DNA of 64,000 nt from Gammaproteobacteria bacterium (GCA_003565625.1 PXBD01000088.1:1-64000); one strand, 5' to 3'. Positions 47,417 to 58,698 are shown, counted from the stretch's first letter. The notes: generated from the sequence alone by a model not told the origin. Made by a program: numbers and translations.

Positions 47417-47948
47417 GGCTCAGGGGCTCAAGCCAGCCCCGTCAACCCGCCGACTGTTCTTCGCCTGCTGGCCGGACGAGCAGGTTCGGAGCGAGATCGT
47501 CGAGCGGCGGCGCTTGATCGACGGCCTGTCGCCGCGCCGGGTGCCCGATCACAATCTGCATCTGACCCTGCTGTTTCTCGGGAACCAGCCGGCCGAGCGC
47601 TTGCCGCAGTTGCTCGCGGCCGCCGGTAAATTGAGCGCGCAGGCTTTCAGCTTGCGTCTGGATCGCTTCGGCTGGTTCGCCGGTGCGCGCGTGGCCTGGC
47701 TGGGTGGGCCGGCGCCCGCGGCCGCCCAGGCCCTGGTCGCCCAGTTGACTGACTTGGCGGGTGCGCTGGCGCTGACCTTTGACCAACGCCGCTTTCATCC
47801 TCATGTCACTCTGTATCGAAAGGTCGCTTCGCAACCGGCTTTCCCGCCGCCGCCGGTGCTGGCCTGGCCGGTGCGCGAATTCGCCTTGATTGAGTCGCTT
47901 CCTGCCCGTCCTTATCAGGTTTTGAGAACCTCGCCGCTTAGCCTGTAA
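47403..47948 (+). CDS. thpR: RNA 2',3'-cyclic phosphodiesterase (2'-5' RNA ligase family)
   Basis: Two-His phosphoesterase of about 181 residues that opens 2',3'-cyclic phosphates or 2'-5' bonds in RNA. The paired catalytic HxT/HxS-type motifs are present: HLTLLFLG near residue 54 and HPHVTLYRK near residue 136. A TTG at 47403 is the only reasonable in-frame start and lies inside the end of pncC, so translation is probably coupled. A related but broken copy sits about 1.3 kb upstream, on the other side of pncC. The intact frame here is the functional one. Confidence 0.88.
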   Translation: MGGARAQGLKPAPSTRRLFFACWPDEQVRSEIVERRRLIDGLSPRRVPDHNLHLTLLFLGNQPAERLPQLLAAAGKLSAQAFSLRLDRFGWFAGARVAWLGGPAPAAAQALVAQLTDLAGALALTFDQRRFHPHVTLYRKVASQPAFPPPPVLAWPVREFALIESLPARPYQVLRTSPLSL

Positions 47949-48111
47949 AGCCAGCAGGCCGCGGCCCGGTGTTCCGGGGGTGAAGAAATTGACGCGACTT
48001 GCTGTAGGAAAATGCCGCGACAGCCCGGGCGGGCCTGGCCGGCCACGGGGCGTGTGAGATAATCGCAACCATCGCAGCGTCATCGACATGAATCGAAAAG
48101 GAATCAATACA

Positions 48112-49152
48112 GTGGACGAGAATCGCAAACGCGCGCTGTCAGCAGCGCTGGGACAAATCGAGAAGCAGTACGGCAAGGGCGCAATCATGCGCATGGGCGA
48201 CGATGCGCGAAACAAGGACGTTCCGGTGGTCTCGACCGGTTCGCTGGCGCTGGACGTGTCGCTGGGCATCGGCGGTTTGCCGCGTGGCCGGGTGATCGAG
48301 ATCTACGGCCCGGAATCCTCGGGCAAGACCACCCTGACCCTGCACGCCGTGGCCGAGGCCCAGAAAGTGGGCGGCACGGCGGCCTTCGTTGATGCCGAGC
48401 ACGCGCTCGACCCCAGCTACGCCGAAAAGCTGGGGGTCAACGTCGACGACCTGCTGGTCTCGCAGCCTGACACCGGCGAGCAGGCGCTGGAAATTACCGA
48501 CATGCTGGTTCGCTCCGGAGCCGTCGACATTGTCGTCGTCGACTCGGTGGCCGCGCTCACGCCCAAGGCCGAAATCGAGGGCGAGATGGGTGACTCCCAC
48601 GTCGGTCTGCAGGCCCGCCTGATGAGCCAGGCGCTGCGCAAACTGACCGGCAACATCAAGCGCACCAACTGCATGGTGATCTTCATCAACCAGATCCGCA
48701 TGAAGATCGGGGTGATGTTCGGCTCGCCCGAGACCACCACCGGGGGCAATGCGCTGAAGTTCTATTCCTCGGTGCGTCTGGATATTCGCCGCATCGGTGC
48801 GCTCAAGCGTGGCGATGAGGTGATCGGCAACGAGACCCGGGTCAAGGTGGTCAAGAACAAGATGGCTCCGCCGTTCCGCCAGGCGGTGTTTGAAATCCTC
48901 TACGGTGAAGGGATTTCGCGTGAGGGTGAACTGATTGAACTGGGCGTGGAGCATGGCCTGGTCAAGAAGTCGGGCGCCTGGTACAGCTATGGCGAGGATC
49001 GCATCGGCCAGGGCAAGGACAACGTGCGCCAGTTTCTCAAGGACCATCCGGACATGGCCAACGAGATCGATCGCCTGCTGCGGGAAAAACTGCTGCCAAA
49101 ATCGCAACCAGAGGCGGAATCTGAAGTGCCCGAGGCGGCCGAAGCGGGCTGA
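48112..49152 (+). CDS. recA: recombinase RecA
   Basis: Strand-exchange ATPase and LexA co-protease, 346 residues. The start is GTG 48112, with AAGGAA eight bases upstream and the typical beginning [19 protein letters not shown]. An ATG at 48088 has no ribosome site. Walker A GPESSGKT is at 66-73. Others are [20 protein letters not shown] (split), [17 protein letters not shown], and the KYLOT-like C-terminal region ending in an acidic tail. recX follows with a 1-bp overlap. No CTGT-N8-ACAG box was seen upstream, though lexA has one. Confidence 0.98.
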   Translation: MDENRKRALSAALGQIEKQYGKGAIMRMGDDARNKDVPVVSTGSLALDVSLGIGGLPRGRVIEIYGPESSGKTTLTLHAVAEAQKVGGTAAFVDAEHALDPSYAEKLGVNVDDLLVSQPDTGEQALEITDMLVRSGAVDIVVVDSVAALTPKAEIEGEMGDSHVGLQARLMSQALRKLTGNIKRTNCMVIFINQIRMKIGVMFGSPETTTGGNALKFYSSVRLDIRRIGALKRGDEVIGNETRVKVVKNKMAPPFRQAVFEILYGEGISREGELIELGVEHGLVKKSGAWYSYGEDRIGQGKDNVRQFLKDHPDMANEIDRLLREKLLPKSQPEAESEVPEAAEAG

Positions 49153-49607
49153 TGGACGATGGCCGGAAAAAAGCCGGCCGTGCCGACCTGCGAGATGCCG
49201 CGCTGCGGCTTCTCGCTCGTCGGGAGCATTCGCTTTTTGAACTGGAGCGCAAGCTCAAGCGCAAGGGCTGGAACAAGGCTGCTGTTTCCGCCGTGGTGCA
49301 GGAACTTGCGGATGCAGGCCTGCAGTCAGACGAGCGTTTCGCTGAAAGTTTCGCCCGCAGCCGGGCTGAAAAAGCCTATGGTCCGGTCCGAATCCGGGCC
49401 GAGCTGGGCGAGCGTGGCGTGGACCGCGCCCTGATCGAGCGCGCTTTTGCAGAACTCCAGGTGGATTGGCTGGCCCAGGCGGCCAAGTGGTACGGGCGCC
49501 GTTTCGGGGATGACCGTCCGCAAGATGCCAAGGAAAAGTCGCGCCGTCAGCAGGCCCTGGCGCGACGGGGTTTTGATGCTGCCGTGATTCGGGAAATCAC
49601 GGATTGA
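49152..49607 (+). CDS. recX: RecA modulator RecX
   Basis: Small helical protein of 151 residues that caps and limits RecA filament growth. It shows the RecX three-helix repeats: AALRLLARREHSLFELERKLKRKG, then AVVQELADAGLQSDERFAESFARSRAEKAYG, then a last repeat containing RRQQALARRGFDAAVIREI. It begins at ATG sharing one base with the recA stop (TGATG), the usual recA-recX arrangement. It is about 15 residues shorter than E. coli RecX, within the family's range. Confidence 0.93.
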   Translation: MDDGRKKAGRADLRDAALRLLARREHSLFELERKLKRKGWNKAAVSAVVQELADAGLQSDERFAESFARSRAEKAYGPVRIRAELGERGVDRALIERAFAELQVDWLAQAAKWYGRRFGDDRPQDAKEKSRRQQALARRGFDAAVIREITD

Positions 49608-49674
49608 GTTGATCTTTGAACGGTTACACTGGGAGGTCATGTTTTGATTGGCCATCTCAAGGAACCGTAGTCCA

Positions 49675-52308
49675 GTGAAATCCACCGCTGAAATCCGCCA
49701 GGCTTTCCTCGATTTTTTCGCCGAGCGCGACCACCGCGTGGTCGGCTCGAGCTCGCTGGTGCCGGGCAATGATCCGACCCTGCTGTTCACCAACGCCGGC
49801 ATGAACCAGTTCAAGGATGTGTTTCTGGGCTCGGACAAGCGCGCCTATACCCGCGCGGCCTCCTCGCAGCGCTGCGTCCGCGCCGGCGGCAAGCACAACG
49901 ACCTGGAAAATGTCGGTTACACCGCCCGCCACCACACCTTCTTCGAGATGCTGGGTAATTTCAGCTTCGGCGATTACTTCAAGCGCGAGGCCATTGAGTA
50001 TGCGTGGGATTTCCTGACCAGGGTGTGCGACATGCCGGCCGGGAAACTCTGGGTTACGGTGTATGCAGAGGATGACGAGGCAGCCGATATCTGGCTGAAT
50101 CATGTTGGCGTCGACCCGGCGCGCTTTTCGCGCATTGGCGACAAGCCCGGCAAGCGTTACGAGAGCGACAACTTCTGGGCCATGGGCGAGACCGGGCCCT
50201 GCGGCCCGTGCACCGAAATCTTCTACGACCACGGCCCCGGGATTGCCGGCGGCCCACCCGGCAGCCCGGACGAGGATGGCGATCGCTTCATCGAAATCTG
50301 GAACCTTGTTTTCATGCAGTTCGACCGCGCCGCCGATGGCAGCCTCCAGCTGCTGCCCGCACCCTGCGTGGACACCGGCATGGGCCTGGAACGACTGACC
50401 GCGGTCGTCCAGGGAGTGCATTCGAACTACGAAATCGACCTGTTCCAGCGCCTGATAGAGGCAGCAGCCCGCCTGACCGGCAGCGCCGATCATGATTCGC
50501 CATCGCTCAAGGTGATCGCTGACCATATTCGGGCCTGTGCGTTCCTGGTGGCCGACGGCGTGCTCCCGGCCAACGATGGCCGCGGTTACGTCCTCCGGCG
50601 CATCATCCGGCGCGCCATTCGTCACGGCTACAAGCTGGGTTGCGAAGAGCTGTTTTTCTGCAAGATGGTGGCGCCGCTGGTGGAAGCGATGGGGGAGGCC
50701 TTCCCCATACTGCGTCGGCAGCAGGACGAGGTCGCCGGCATCCTGGAGCGCGAAGAGCGCCGCTTTGGTGAAACCCTGGACCAGGGAATGAAAATTCTGG
50801 AATCCGCGCTTGCCGATCTGGACAGCCCGATGATTCCGGGCGAGGTGGCGTTCCGGCTCTACGATACGTTTGGCTTTCCCATCGATCTGACCCGCGATAT
50901 TGCGCGCGAACGCGGGCTGCAGGTCGATGAGGACGGGTTTGAGCAAGCCATGGAGGCCCAGCGCGAGCGGGCGCGCGCCGCCGGCCAGTTTGACGCCAAG
51001 GATGGCCTGCCGGCCGAGTTGATTGCCGGTTTGGCGCCGACGCGTTTTCTGGGCTACGAACAGCACTCCTGCAAGCAGGCGACCGTGCTCGCCATCGTCG
51101 TCGATGGCCACCCGGTCGAGCGCTTGAGCGCCGGCCAGGAGGCCCTGCTGATCCTGGATTGCACGCCGTTTTACGCCGAGTCCGGCGGCCAGGTCGGCGA
51201 TACCGGTTCGCTGACGGCGAATGATGCGAAGTTCCGGGTCAGTGATACGCGCAAGCTGGCCGGGGTCTTCCATGGGCATGTAGGGTACCTCGAGACCGGC
51301 GCGCTCCAGCTTGGCGACCAGGTGGATGCCGGCATCGACTCGGCCCGAAGGGCAGACATCGTGCGCCATCATTCGGCCACTCACCTGATGCACTCGGCCC
51401 TGCGCCAGGTGCTGGGAACCCACGTCCAGCAAAAGGGCTCGCTGGTTGCCCCGGACCGGTTGCGCTTCGATTTTTCCCACCCTGAACCGGTCAGCGATGC
51501 ACAGATTGCCGAAATCGAGCGCTTGGTCAATGAGCAGGTCCAGGCCAATGACGAAGCCGAGGCCCGCGAGATGGCCTACGACGACGCCATCGCTGCCGGG
51601 GCGCTGGCCTTTTTCGGCGACAAGTATGGCGATGAGGTGCGGGTGCTGCGCTTCGGCGAGTTTTCCACCGAGCTCTGCGGTGGTACTCACGTCGACCGCA
51701 TGGGCGATATCGGCCTGTTCAAAGTAGTCAGCGAAACCGGTATCTCTTCGGGGGTCCGCCGAATCGAGGCCGTGGCCGGACGCGTGGCGGTGGACTGGCT
51801 GCAGTCACTGGATCGCTCGGTGCGGGAAGTCGCCGGCCGCTTGAAGGCCAGCCCGGAACAGATGGCCGAGCGCGTCGAGCAGCTGCTGGATCGGTCCCGT
51901 GCCCTGGAAAAAGAGCTGGAGCGACTCAAGGGCAAGCTCGCCTCGGCGGCCGGCTCCGACCTGGCAGGGCAAGCCATCGAGCTTGCCGGAGTGCGTTTGA
52001 TCAGCGCCCACCTGGAGGGTGCTGACCCCAATGGATTGCGCGACACGGTCGATCAGCTCAAAAACAAGCTGGGCTCGGCTGTGGTCGTGTTGGGCACGGC
52101 CGCCGGCAGCGGCGTGCGCCTGGTCGCCGGTGTCACCCCGGACCTGACGGATCGGATCAAGGCCGGCGAACTGGTCAATTTCGTTGCCTCGCAGGTCGGC
52201 GGCAAGGGCGGTGGTCGCCCGGACTTCGCCCAGGCCGGCGGCAGCGATGCCGCCGCCCTGCCGGCCGCGCTGGATTCGGTTCGCGGCTGGCTGTCAGAGC
52301 GCCTGTAG
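49675..52308 (+). CDS. alaS: alanyl-tRNA synthetase
   Basis: Class II synthetase of 877 residues charging tRNA-Ala. I place the start at GTG 49675, giving [21 protein letters not shown], the family N terminus, with AAGGAA ten bases upstream. An in-frame TTG at 49648 is less likely. The catalytic core has [13 protein letters not shown]-like [14 protein letters not shown] and [32 protein letters not shown] (split). The editing domain carries the zinc ligands [13 protein letters not shown] and [13 protein letters not shown]. The C-Ala domain ends in [12 protein letters not shown]. It is the last gene of the recA-recX-alaS group. Confidence 0.97.
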   Translation: MKSTAEIRQAFLDFFAERDHRVVGSSSLVPGNDPTLLFTNAGMNQFKDVFLGSDKRAYTRAASSQRCVRAGGKHNDLENVGYTARHHTFFEMLGNFSFGDYFKREAIEYAWDFLTRVCDMPAGKLWVTVYAEDDEAADIWLNHVGVDPARFSRIGDKPGKRYESDNFWAMGETGPCGPCTEIFYDHGPGIAGGPPGSPDEDGDRFIEIWNLVFMQFDRAADGSLQLLPAPCVDTGMGLERLTAVVQGVHSNYEIDLFQRLIEAAARLTGSADHDSPSLKVIADHIRACAFLVADGVLPANDGRGYVLRRIIRRAIRHGYKLGCEELFFCKMVAPLVEAMGEAFPILRRQQDEVAGILEREERRFGETLDQGMKILESALADLDSPMIPGEVAFRLYDTFGFPIDLTRDIARERGLQVDEDGFEQAMEAQRERARAAGQFDAKDGLPAELIAGLAPTRFLGYEQHSCKQATVLAIVVDGHPVERLSAGQEALLILDCTPFYAESGGQVGDTGSLTANDAKFRVSDTRKLAGVFHGHVGYLETGALQLGDQVDAGIDSARRADIVRHHSATHLMHSALRQVLGTHVQQKGSLVAPDRLRFDFSHPEPVSDAQIAEIERLVNEQVQANDEAEAREMAYDDAIAAGALAFFGDKYGDEVRVLRFGEFSTELCGGTHVDRMGDIGLFKVVSETGISSGVRRIEAVAGRVAVDWLQSLDRSVREVAGRLKASPEQMAERVEQLLDRSRALEKELERLKGKLASAAGSDLAGQAIELAGVRLISAHLEGADPNGLRDTVDQLKNKLGSAVVVLGTAAGSGVRLVAGVTPDLTDRIKAGELVNFVASQVGGKGGGRPDFAQAGGSDAAALPAALDSVRGWLSERL

Positions 52309-52392
52309 AAATTCCGGATCGCTTGGGATTGAGCGCGCATCGCGGTTATAATTCGCTGTTAGGCTCAAGAAAGACCGGGCCAGAGTTTTGCC

Positions 52393-52485
52393 GGAGAGGT
52401 GGCAGAGCGGTTGAATGCGGCGGTCTCGAAAACCGTTAAGGGCTTTATAGGCCCTTCGGGGGTTCGAATCCCCCCCTCTCCGCCA
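52393..52485 (+). tRNA. tRNA-Ser (anticodon CGA)
   Basis: Long-variable-arm tRNA. The acceptor stem GGAGAGG (52393-52399) pairs with CCTCTCC (52475-52481), followed by discriminator G and encoded CCA at 52483-52485. The anticodon loop CTCGAAA has CGA at 52427-52429, reading UCG. The variable arm includes AAGGGC...GCCCTT. The T loop is GGTTCGAATCC. Confidence 0.95.
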
Positions 52486-52527
52486 TCATAAGCGGCATAA
52501 TCATGTAGTACAGCGCCACTTGAACAC

Positions 52528-52617
52528 GGAGGGGTGGCAGAGCGGTTGAATGCACCGGTCTTGAAAACCGGCAAGGGTTAGCGCCCTTCGTGGGTTCGAA
52601 TCCCACCCCCTCCGCCA
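52528..52617 (+). tRNA. tRNA-Ser (anticodon TGA)
   Basis: Second serine tRNA, 42 bp after the first. The acceptor stem GGAGGGG (52528-52534) pairs with CCCCTCC (52607-52613), with discriminator G and encoded CCA at 52615-52617. The anticodon loop CTTGAAA has TGA at 52562-52564, reading UCA. The long variable arm AAGGGTTAGCGCCCTT is the serine hallmark. Confidence 0.95.
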
Positions 52618-52638
52618 CCTTGCACCAGGAAGATCCCA

Positions 52639-53205
52639 ATGCGACCCGCCCACCTTGCGCTCTTGTTGTTTTTCGGTTCCTTTCTTGCCACGTCGGCGCA
52701 TGCCGACAGTTACGACGACACCATCACTGTTTTCCGCCAAGCGGGGCAGAGCGGGGTCTTCTTCGACAGCGCCTACGGCTACGCGGTGTTTCCGACCATC
52801 GGTAAAGGCGGGTTGGGCGTCGGGGCGGCACGCGGATCAGGTCGCGTATTCGTCGGCGAGGAGCATGTAGGCGACACCACCATGACTCAACTGTCGATCG
52901 GCTTCCAGGCCGGCGGCCAGGCCTACAGCCAGATCATCTTCTTTGAAGACGAGCGTGCCTACCGGGACTTTGCTTCCGGCAACTTCGAGTTTGGCGCCAA
53001 CGCCAGCGCCGTGGCCATTACCGCCGGCGCCTCTGCCACCGCCGGCACTACCGGCGCCAGTGCCGGCGCCAGCGGCGGTCAGCACGATGCGACCACCGCT
53101 GGGTCCAGTTACTACCGAGGGATGGCCGTTTTCACCATCGCCAAGGGTGGCTTGATGTACGAGGCCTCGGTCAGCGGCCAGAAATTCAGCTACCGGGCCC
53201 GCTAA
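52639..53205 (+). CDS. SYLF-domain (Ysc84-type) secreted protein
   Basis: Exported protein of 188 residues with a signal peptide ending at AHAD. The mature part is a SYLF domain: DSAYGYAVFPTIGKGGLGVGAARGSG, then GFQAGGQAYSQIIFFEDERAYRDFASG, and the final FTIAKGGLMYEASVSGQKFSY. The segments are quoted by parts of the domain. SYLF domains bind lipids in eukaryotes; the bacterial role is unknown. A Gly/Ala/Thr-rich stretch at about 130-155 (ASATAGTTGASAGASGG) looks like a flexible insert. It lies 22 bp after the second tRNA-Ser. Confidence 0.85.
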   Translation: MRPAHLALLLFFGSFLATSAHADSYDDTITVFRQAGQSGVFFDSAYGYAVFPTIGKGGLGVGAARGSGRVFVGEEHVGDTTMTQLSIGFQAGGQAYSQIIFFEDERAYRDFASGNFEFGANASAVAITAGASATAGTTGASAGASGGQHDATTAGSSYYRGMAVFTIAKGGLMYEASVSGQKFSYRAR

Positions 53206-53355
53206 CGTCCGATCTCATGGCCCTGCCAGCTGGCCGTACCGGCAACCGCCGGCGCAAGAACGTTCTCATCTCCGCCCCCGGCGCCCCGCCCGTAACCGGC
53301 TGCGGCCAGATATCGCAGTGATACAATGGAAAGTTGATAACAACGGAGAATGTAC

Positions 53356-54589
<1,234 letters not shown>

Positions 54590-54609
<20 letters not shown>

Positions 54610-55435
54610 GGTCGCCGCGGCCTCCGCCTGGGAGGCCGTGCGCCGAGCGCTGGCTGAAACCGACCCGTCGGCCAAATGCCGGCGGGTCGGTGCCTTGTGG
54701 GCGCAAGTCGAAAGCGGGCAATGGCGGCCCGAGGATCCTGGTCCGCCGGGTGCGCTGCCATGCGGGCGGCCGGCCCGGCCGGAAATGGTGGCGCCTTCGC
54801 AGTTGCCGCGCCGGGGCCTGGGCAGCGTGGAAGGTCGCCAGGCCCTGATCCACGCCATTGCCCACATCGAGTTCAACGCCATCAACCTGGGTCTGGATGC
54901 AGCCCTGCGCTTTCCCGCCATGCCACCCGCCTATTACCGCGACTGGCTCCAGGTGGCGGCCGACGAGGCGCGTCATTTCGGCATGCTCCAGCGTCGGCTG
55001 GAGGAACTGGGCGCATCCTACGGCGATTTGCCGGCTCATAACGGACTGTGGGAGATGGCGGAGAAAACCGCTCATGATCCGCTCATTCGCATGGCCCTGG
55101 TGCCGCGCGTGCTGGAAGCCCGTGGTCTTGACGTCACCCCGGGCATGATCCGCAAGCTTGCTGCGGTTGGTGACCAGGAAACGGTGGCTCTGCTGGAAAT
55201 CATCCTCGAAGAGGAAGAGGAGCACGTGGCCATTGGCAGCCGCTGGTTCCGTACGCTGTGCGCCGAGCGTGGTGTCGAACCCGAATCCACGTTTCGCCGT
55301 TTGCTCGAGGAGTATTTCAGCGGTGGTTTGCGCGGTCCATTCAATCGTGACGCCCGCCGCCGGGCCGGTTTCAGCGCCGAAGAAATCGACCGCCTGGTCG
55401 AGATGGACGGTGCCGGTTCGACTGCATCCCGATGA
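54590..55435 (+). CDS. DUF455 ferritin-like protein
   Basis: Protein of about 281 residues in the DUF455 branch of the ferritin-like superfamily. Likely di-iron ligands are spread over helices: [21 protein letters not shown] (Glu and His), [20 protein letters not shown] (ExxH), [12 protein letters not shown], and [13 protein letters not shown] (ExxH). An [14 protein letters not shown] segment is family-typical. The reaction is unknown; relatives act as oxidases or hydroxylases on tRNA or small molecules. The start at 54590 lies inside the end of icd (20-bp overlap), with no strong ribosome site, so it probably depends on icd translation. Confidence 0.8.
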
Positions 55436-55455
55436 TGCTGGTTTGCCGGTAGCGT

Positions 55456-56067
55456 TCAGGCCAGGCGGGTGCGGATCACGCCCACGCCCAGGCCTTCGAT
55501 GGCAAAGTCGTCGGCGCCGTTCACCGGGATGGCCTCGTAGTTTGGGTTGGCCGGCTCCAGCCAGGTAGCGCGACCGCGGCGGCGCAGTCGCTTTACCGTG
55601 ATTTCCTCGCCGAGTCGCGCCACCACCACTTGTCCGGAGCGCGCCTCTGGAGTTCGGTGTACCAGCAGCAGGTCGCGGTCGAGAATGCCGGCCTCGATCA
55701 TGGAGTCGCCTTCTACCCGCAGTGCGTAGTCCGGCGCGGGCTGGAATGACCGGCTGTCGAGGCTGATTTCTTCTTCGTGGTTTTCCACGGCCAGGACCGG
55801 TGACCCGGCGGTGACGCGCCCGATCAACGGGATGCGTGCACGATTGCCCGAGCGGCCAAGGCCGCGCGGGATGATGCCACGGGCCTGGTGAGGTCGCAGC
55901 TCGATCGCCCCATGCCGGGCCAGGGCCTGGAGATGACACTGGGCCGCGTTGGGCGAAGCAAAGCCGAACCGGGACACAATCTCGGCCCGCGTCGGCGGCA
56001 AGCCGGACTGGTCCACCTGCTGTTCGATGTAGTCGAGGATTTCGCGCTGCCGCGGCGTCAGGTTCAT
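55456..56067 (-). CDS. lexA: SOS repressor LexA
   Basis: Repressor of the SOS regulon, 203 residues. The N-terminal winged helix (MNLTPRQREILDYIEQQV, TRAEIVSRFGFASPNAAQ) binds operators. The self-cleavage site is Ala87-Gly88 in RVTAGSP, and the catalytic dyad is Ser122 (GDSMIEAGI) and Lys159 (ITVKRL). This places every key residue three positions after its E. coli counterpart. It ends 21 bp from the convergent DUF455 gene. A LexA box eight bases upstream indicates autoregulation. No adjacent sulA or imuAB genes are present. Confidence 0.97.
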   Translation of the reverse strand: MNLTPRQREILDYIEQQVDQSGLPPTRAEIVSRFGFASPNAAQCHLQALARHGAIELRPHQARGIIPRGLGRSGNRARIPLIGRVTAGSPVLAVENHEEEISLDSRSFQPAPDYALRVEGDSMIEAGILDRDLLLVHRTPEARSGQVVVARLGEEITVKRLRRRGRATWLEPANPNYEAIPVNGADDFAIEGLGVGVIRTRLA

Positions 56068-56074
56068 TCCGAAA

Positions 56075-56090
56075 CTGTATCAAAAAACAG
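56075..56090 (-). promoter_or_regulatory. LexA operator (SOS box) of lexA
   Basis: CTGTATCAAAAAACAG matches CTGT-N8-ACAG exactly. It overlaps a candidate promoter read on the minus strand: GTGACC (56097-56102), 17-bp spacer, TACAGT (56074-56079). Six bases separate that -10 from the ATG, so the transcript may begin at the start codon. Confidence 0.85.
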
Positions 56091-56111
56091 TCCTCCGGTC
56101 ACGCTGGTGAT

Positions 56112-56672
56112 TCAGCGAATGATGACCACCGATCCGGATACGCGGCTGCGAGGTGGGCCGTAATACCACCAGGGGTCATAGTAGGGCCACCCCATCCGGC
56201 GCGGGTACGGCCCGTGGGCATAGATGATGTCGGGCCGTGCGGGCCACAAGTACATGACCTCGGCGGCCAGGCGCGGATAGCGATAGACGTACTCGCCGAT
56301 CTCGTCGTCAACAAAGCCCTGCAATCGACCAATCACGGTGATGTCGCGACCGGCGGTGAACACGGCTGGATCCCGAAACCCCTCCCGACAGGCCAGAAAG
56401 CGCCCGTGGCTGATATCGCCGTGGAGTGGTCGCAGTTCACGGTCGAGATCGCGGGCCAGGATTTCGAAGCAGGTTTCGCTGCGACCGGGGCGCGTGTCGA
56501 CAATGATGCCGCCCCAGCGAACCTCGGCCCCGACCGAGCGCTCGGTGGCCTGGTCGGGCTGGAACGGCGCGAAATCACCGGCCAGCGGTGCCGGAATGCT
56601 GGCGCAGGCGCTCAGCGCTGCGGCGGCTATGGCGATCAGCGCCAGACGGATCAGGGGCGTGCGCTCAATCAT
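56112..56672 (-). CDS. slp: Slp-family outer-membrane lipoprotein
   Basis: Lipoprotein of 186 residues (signal MIERTPLIRLALIAIAAAAL then SAC, lipid Cys 23). Slp-family features are VRWGGIIVDTRPGRSETCFEILA, LDRELRPLHGDISHGRFLACREGF (by parts), DITVIGRLQGFVDDEIGEYVYRYP, and LWPARP. Slp is an outer-membrane lipoprotein made during carbon starvation and stationary phase in enterics. The C-terminal tail here has a Trp/Tyr/Pro-rich patch (WPYYDPWWYYGPP). It lies between lexA and the tgpA operon on the same strand, with 61 bp to the latter's end. Confidence 0.85.
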   Translation of the reverse strand: MIERTPLIRLALIAIAAAALSACASIPAPLAGDFAPFQPDQATERSVGAEVRWGGIIVDTRPGRSETCFEILARDLDRELRPLHGDISHGRFLACREGFRDPAVFTAGRDITVIGRLQGFVDDEIGEYVYRYPRLAAEVMYLWPARPDIIYAHGPYPRRMGWPYYDPWWYYGPPRSRVSGSVVIIR

Positions 56673-56733
56673 GAGGGGGTACCTTCAAAAGCCGACAGAA
56701 CATGATTGTAAGACCCGGCGCGCGAACGCGGGT

Positions 56734-58698
56734 TCAGGCCCTGCGCGGGGTGAAACCTTTAGCCTGATCGATAAAGTCCGCTTCGTGTTCGGCCTGATCA
56801 CCGTAGTGAATCCGGCAGTAGGTGGCTGCCAGACGACGGAAAGCGCCACCGTGGGCCGGCAGGGCAGCCTCGACCCGGGCGGCAAATTCCAGCGGTGTTT
56901 CTTCGAGCCGCTTGCGCAGCCCGCGGCGCTGCAGTCGGCGCAGCATCGCATGCCAGGCCCGGTCCACCGCGCCGGTCGAGCGTGGCCGGGCCCGGCGGAG
57001 CAGAAACAGGCTGACCAGGCCGGTGACCAGGGTCAGCACCAGCAGCATCAGCGCGGCAATGCGCTCGGTACTCAAGTCCGGCAAGCCGAGCTTTTGCAAA
57101 AACTGGCGCTGGCGGTCGTGGTCGAAGCCCAGGACCCAGCGATTCCACATGTGCTGGAGTCGGTCATAGCGATTGCGCAGGGTCTGTAGCCAGTCCAGGT
57201 CCAGTCGATGGCGTGGGCCGTCGATGACGCTGCGCGCGCCTTGTTCGATGCGGTCCGGGGACACCGCCGCGGTCGGGTCAACGCGGGTCCAGCCGCTGCC
57301 TTCCAGCCACACCTCGGTCCAGGCGTGGGCATCGGACTGGCGCACCAGCAGGTAGTCGCTGCCGGCCTGCCACAGGCCGCCCTGGTAGCCGGTGACCACT
57401 CGGGTCGGAATACCCGCCGCCCGCATCAGGATGGCAAAGGCCGAGGCGTAGTATTCGCAGTAGCCGGCGCGCAGGTCGAACAGGAATTCATCGGCACCGT
57501 GCCGGCCCAGCGGCGAGGCACTCAGGGTGTAAAAGTATTCCTCGGTGCGAAACCAGGACAGAACCGCCGCGATCAAGTCCCGGTGGTCAGGATGCCGGGC
57601 GCGTAGTTCCTCGGCCAGCGCCAGACTGCGTGGATTGCGTCCTTCCGGCAGGCGCAGTGCGGCCGCGCGCGCGCCTTCGGGCAGGTCCGGCATATCGATG
57701 AACTCCGGGTTGGATACCAGCTCGTAGCGGGTCAGGGCGGTGACGGGATGCCGGCTGAGCAGTTGGTGGTCTACGGTGATCAGGGCCTGCTCCGGGCCGC
57801 GGACCGGGTAGTCGAGGGTGAACAGCCAGCGCCGCTCGTGGGGTTCGAGCTGAACCGTATAAGTCAGGCTGGCGTCTCCTTCCGGCACGAACTGGCGCGA
57901 AGGGGTATCGCTGAAAAACGGCCGTGTCCAGGTGGTTCCATCAAAGTCCCACAGCACCGGGCCGCGCCAGTAGCGCTGGTCGACCGGCGGTGGCGGTCCG
58001 TCGAATTCGACCCGAAATGCCGGAGAGTCATCGAGGAACAGGTTGCTGATGCTGCCCGGCGACATATCATCCGACAGACCGCTGCGGCCGTCCATGACCT
58101 GGTCAGGCAGTCCCCACAGGGGCTGGGCAAGACGCGGGAACAGAAAAAACAGGGTCAGGGCCACGGGCACCGACATCAGCAGCAGGGTGGCTGCACTGCC
58201 GATGGCCTGGACTTCGGCGCCGGGGGCGGCGCTGTCGGTCTCACCGGCCTCGACGTTCTGAATCCGAACCAGGGCGATGGTGGCGACCAGCGAGCCGACC
58301 GCCAGGTAGCCCAGGTAGAGCAGGCGTTCGCTGAACAGAAACTGGGTCGCGATCAGGAAAAAGCTGACCGAAGCCACCAGGCGCAGATCGCGCAGGGTGA
58401 ACATTTCCATCATCTTGGCAGCGAGCATCACGCACAGCAGCGCGGTGGCGGTGCGGCGGCCCCACAAGCCACCAAAAGCAAGCACGATCAGGGTGATCGC
58501 CAGCCCGGTCAGCGCCAGGCGAAGAATGGCCGGCGGCGGTGACCAGTGCCGCCAGGCGGCCGCCAGGCGCCAGCCGCATGCTGCCACAATGCCGGCGGCC
58601 AGCCAAGCCGGCATCGCGGCCAGGTGCGGCAAGGCGGCAATGATGAAGGCAGCGATGGTCCAGGCCACCGGCCGCAGGGGTGCCTGGTGGGAATTCAC
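56734..58698 (-). CDS. tgpA: TgpA-like transmembrane transglutaminase-fold protein (DUF3488)
   Basis: Inner-membrane protein of 654 residues: about six N-terminal TM helices (DUF3488), a periplasmic transglutaminase-like domain, one more TM near 560-575, and a cytoplasmic DUF4129-like tail. The Cys-His-Asp triad is intact in RAGYCEYYASAFAILMR, SDAHAWTEVWLEG and WTRVDPTAAV. TgpA is important for viability in Pseudomonas aeruginosa; its substrate is not established. The ATG overlaps the DUF58 gene stop by 4 bp, in the widespread moxR-DUF58-transglutaminase order. Confidence 0.9.
   Translation of the reverse strand: MNSHQAPLRPVAWTIAAFIIAALPHLAAMPAWLAAGIVAACGWRLAAAWRHWSPPPAILRLALTGLAITLIVLAFGGLWGRRTATALLCVMLAAKMMEMFTLRDLRLVASVSFFLIATQFLFSERLLYLGYLAVGSLVATIALVRIQNVEAGETDSAAPGAEVQAIGSAATLLLMSVPVALTLFFLFPRLAQPLWGLPDQVMDGRSGLSDDMSPGSISNLFLDDSPAFRVEFDGPPPPVDQRYWRGPVLWDFDGTTWTRPFFSDTPSRQFVPEGDASLTYTVQLEPHERRWLFTLDYPVRGPEQALITVDHQLLSRHPVTALTRYELVSNPEFIDMPDLPEGARAAALRLPEGRNPRSLALAEELRARHPDHRDLIAAVLSWFRTEEYFYTLSASPLGRHGADEFLFDLRAGYCEYYASAFAILMRAAGIPTRVVTGYQGGLWQAGSDYLLVRQSDAHAWTEVWLEGSGWTRVDPTAAVSPDRIEQGARSVIDGPRHRLDLDWLQTLRNRYDRLQHMWNRWVLGFDHDRQRQFLQKLGLPDLSTERIAALMLLVLTLVTGLVSLFLLRRARPRSTGAVDRAWHAMLRRLQRRGLRKRLEETPLEFAARVEAALPAHGGAFRRLAATYCRIHYGDQAEHEADFIDQAKGFTPRRA

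Noticed and set aside
49657-51690. 677-codon open frame antisense to alaS
   Set aside because: Composition is that of a reverse-frame shadow; alaS on the plus strand is intact with all catalytic and editing motifs.
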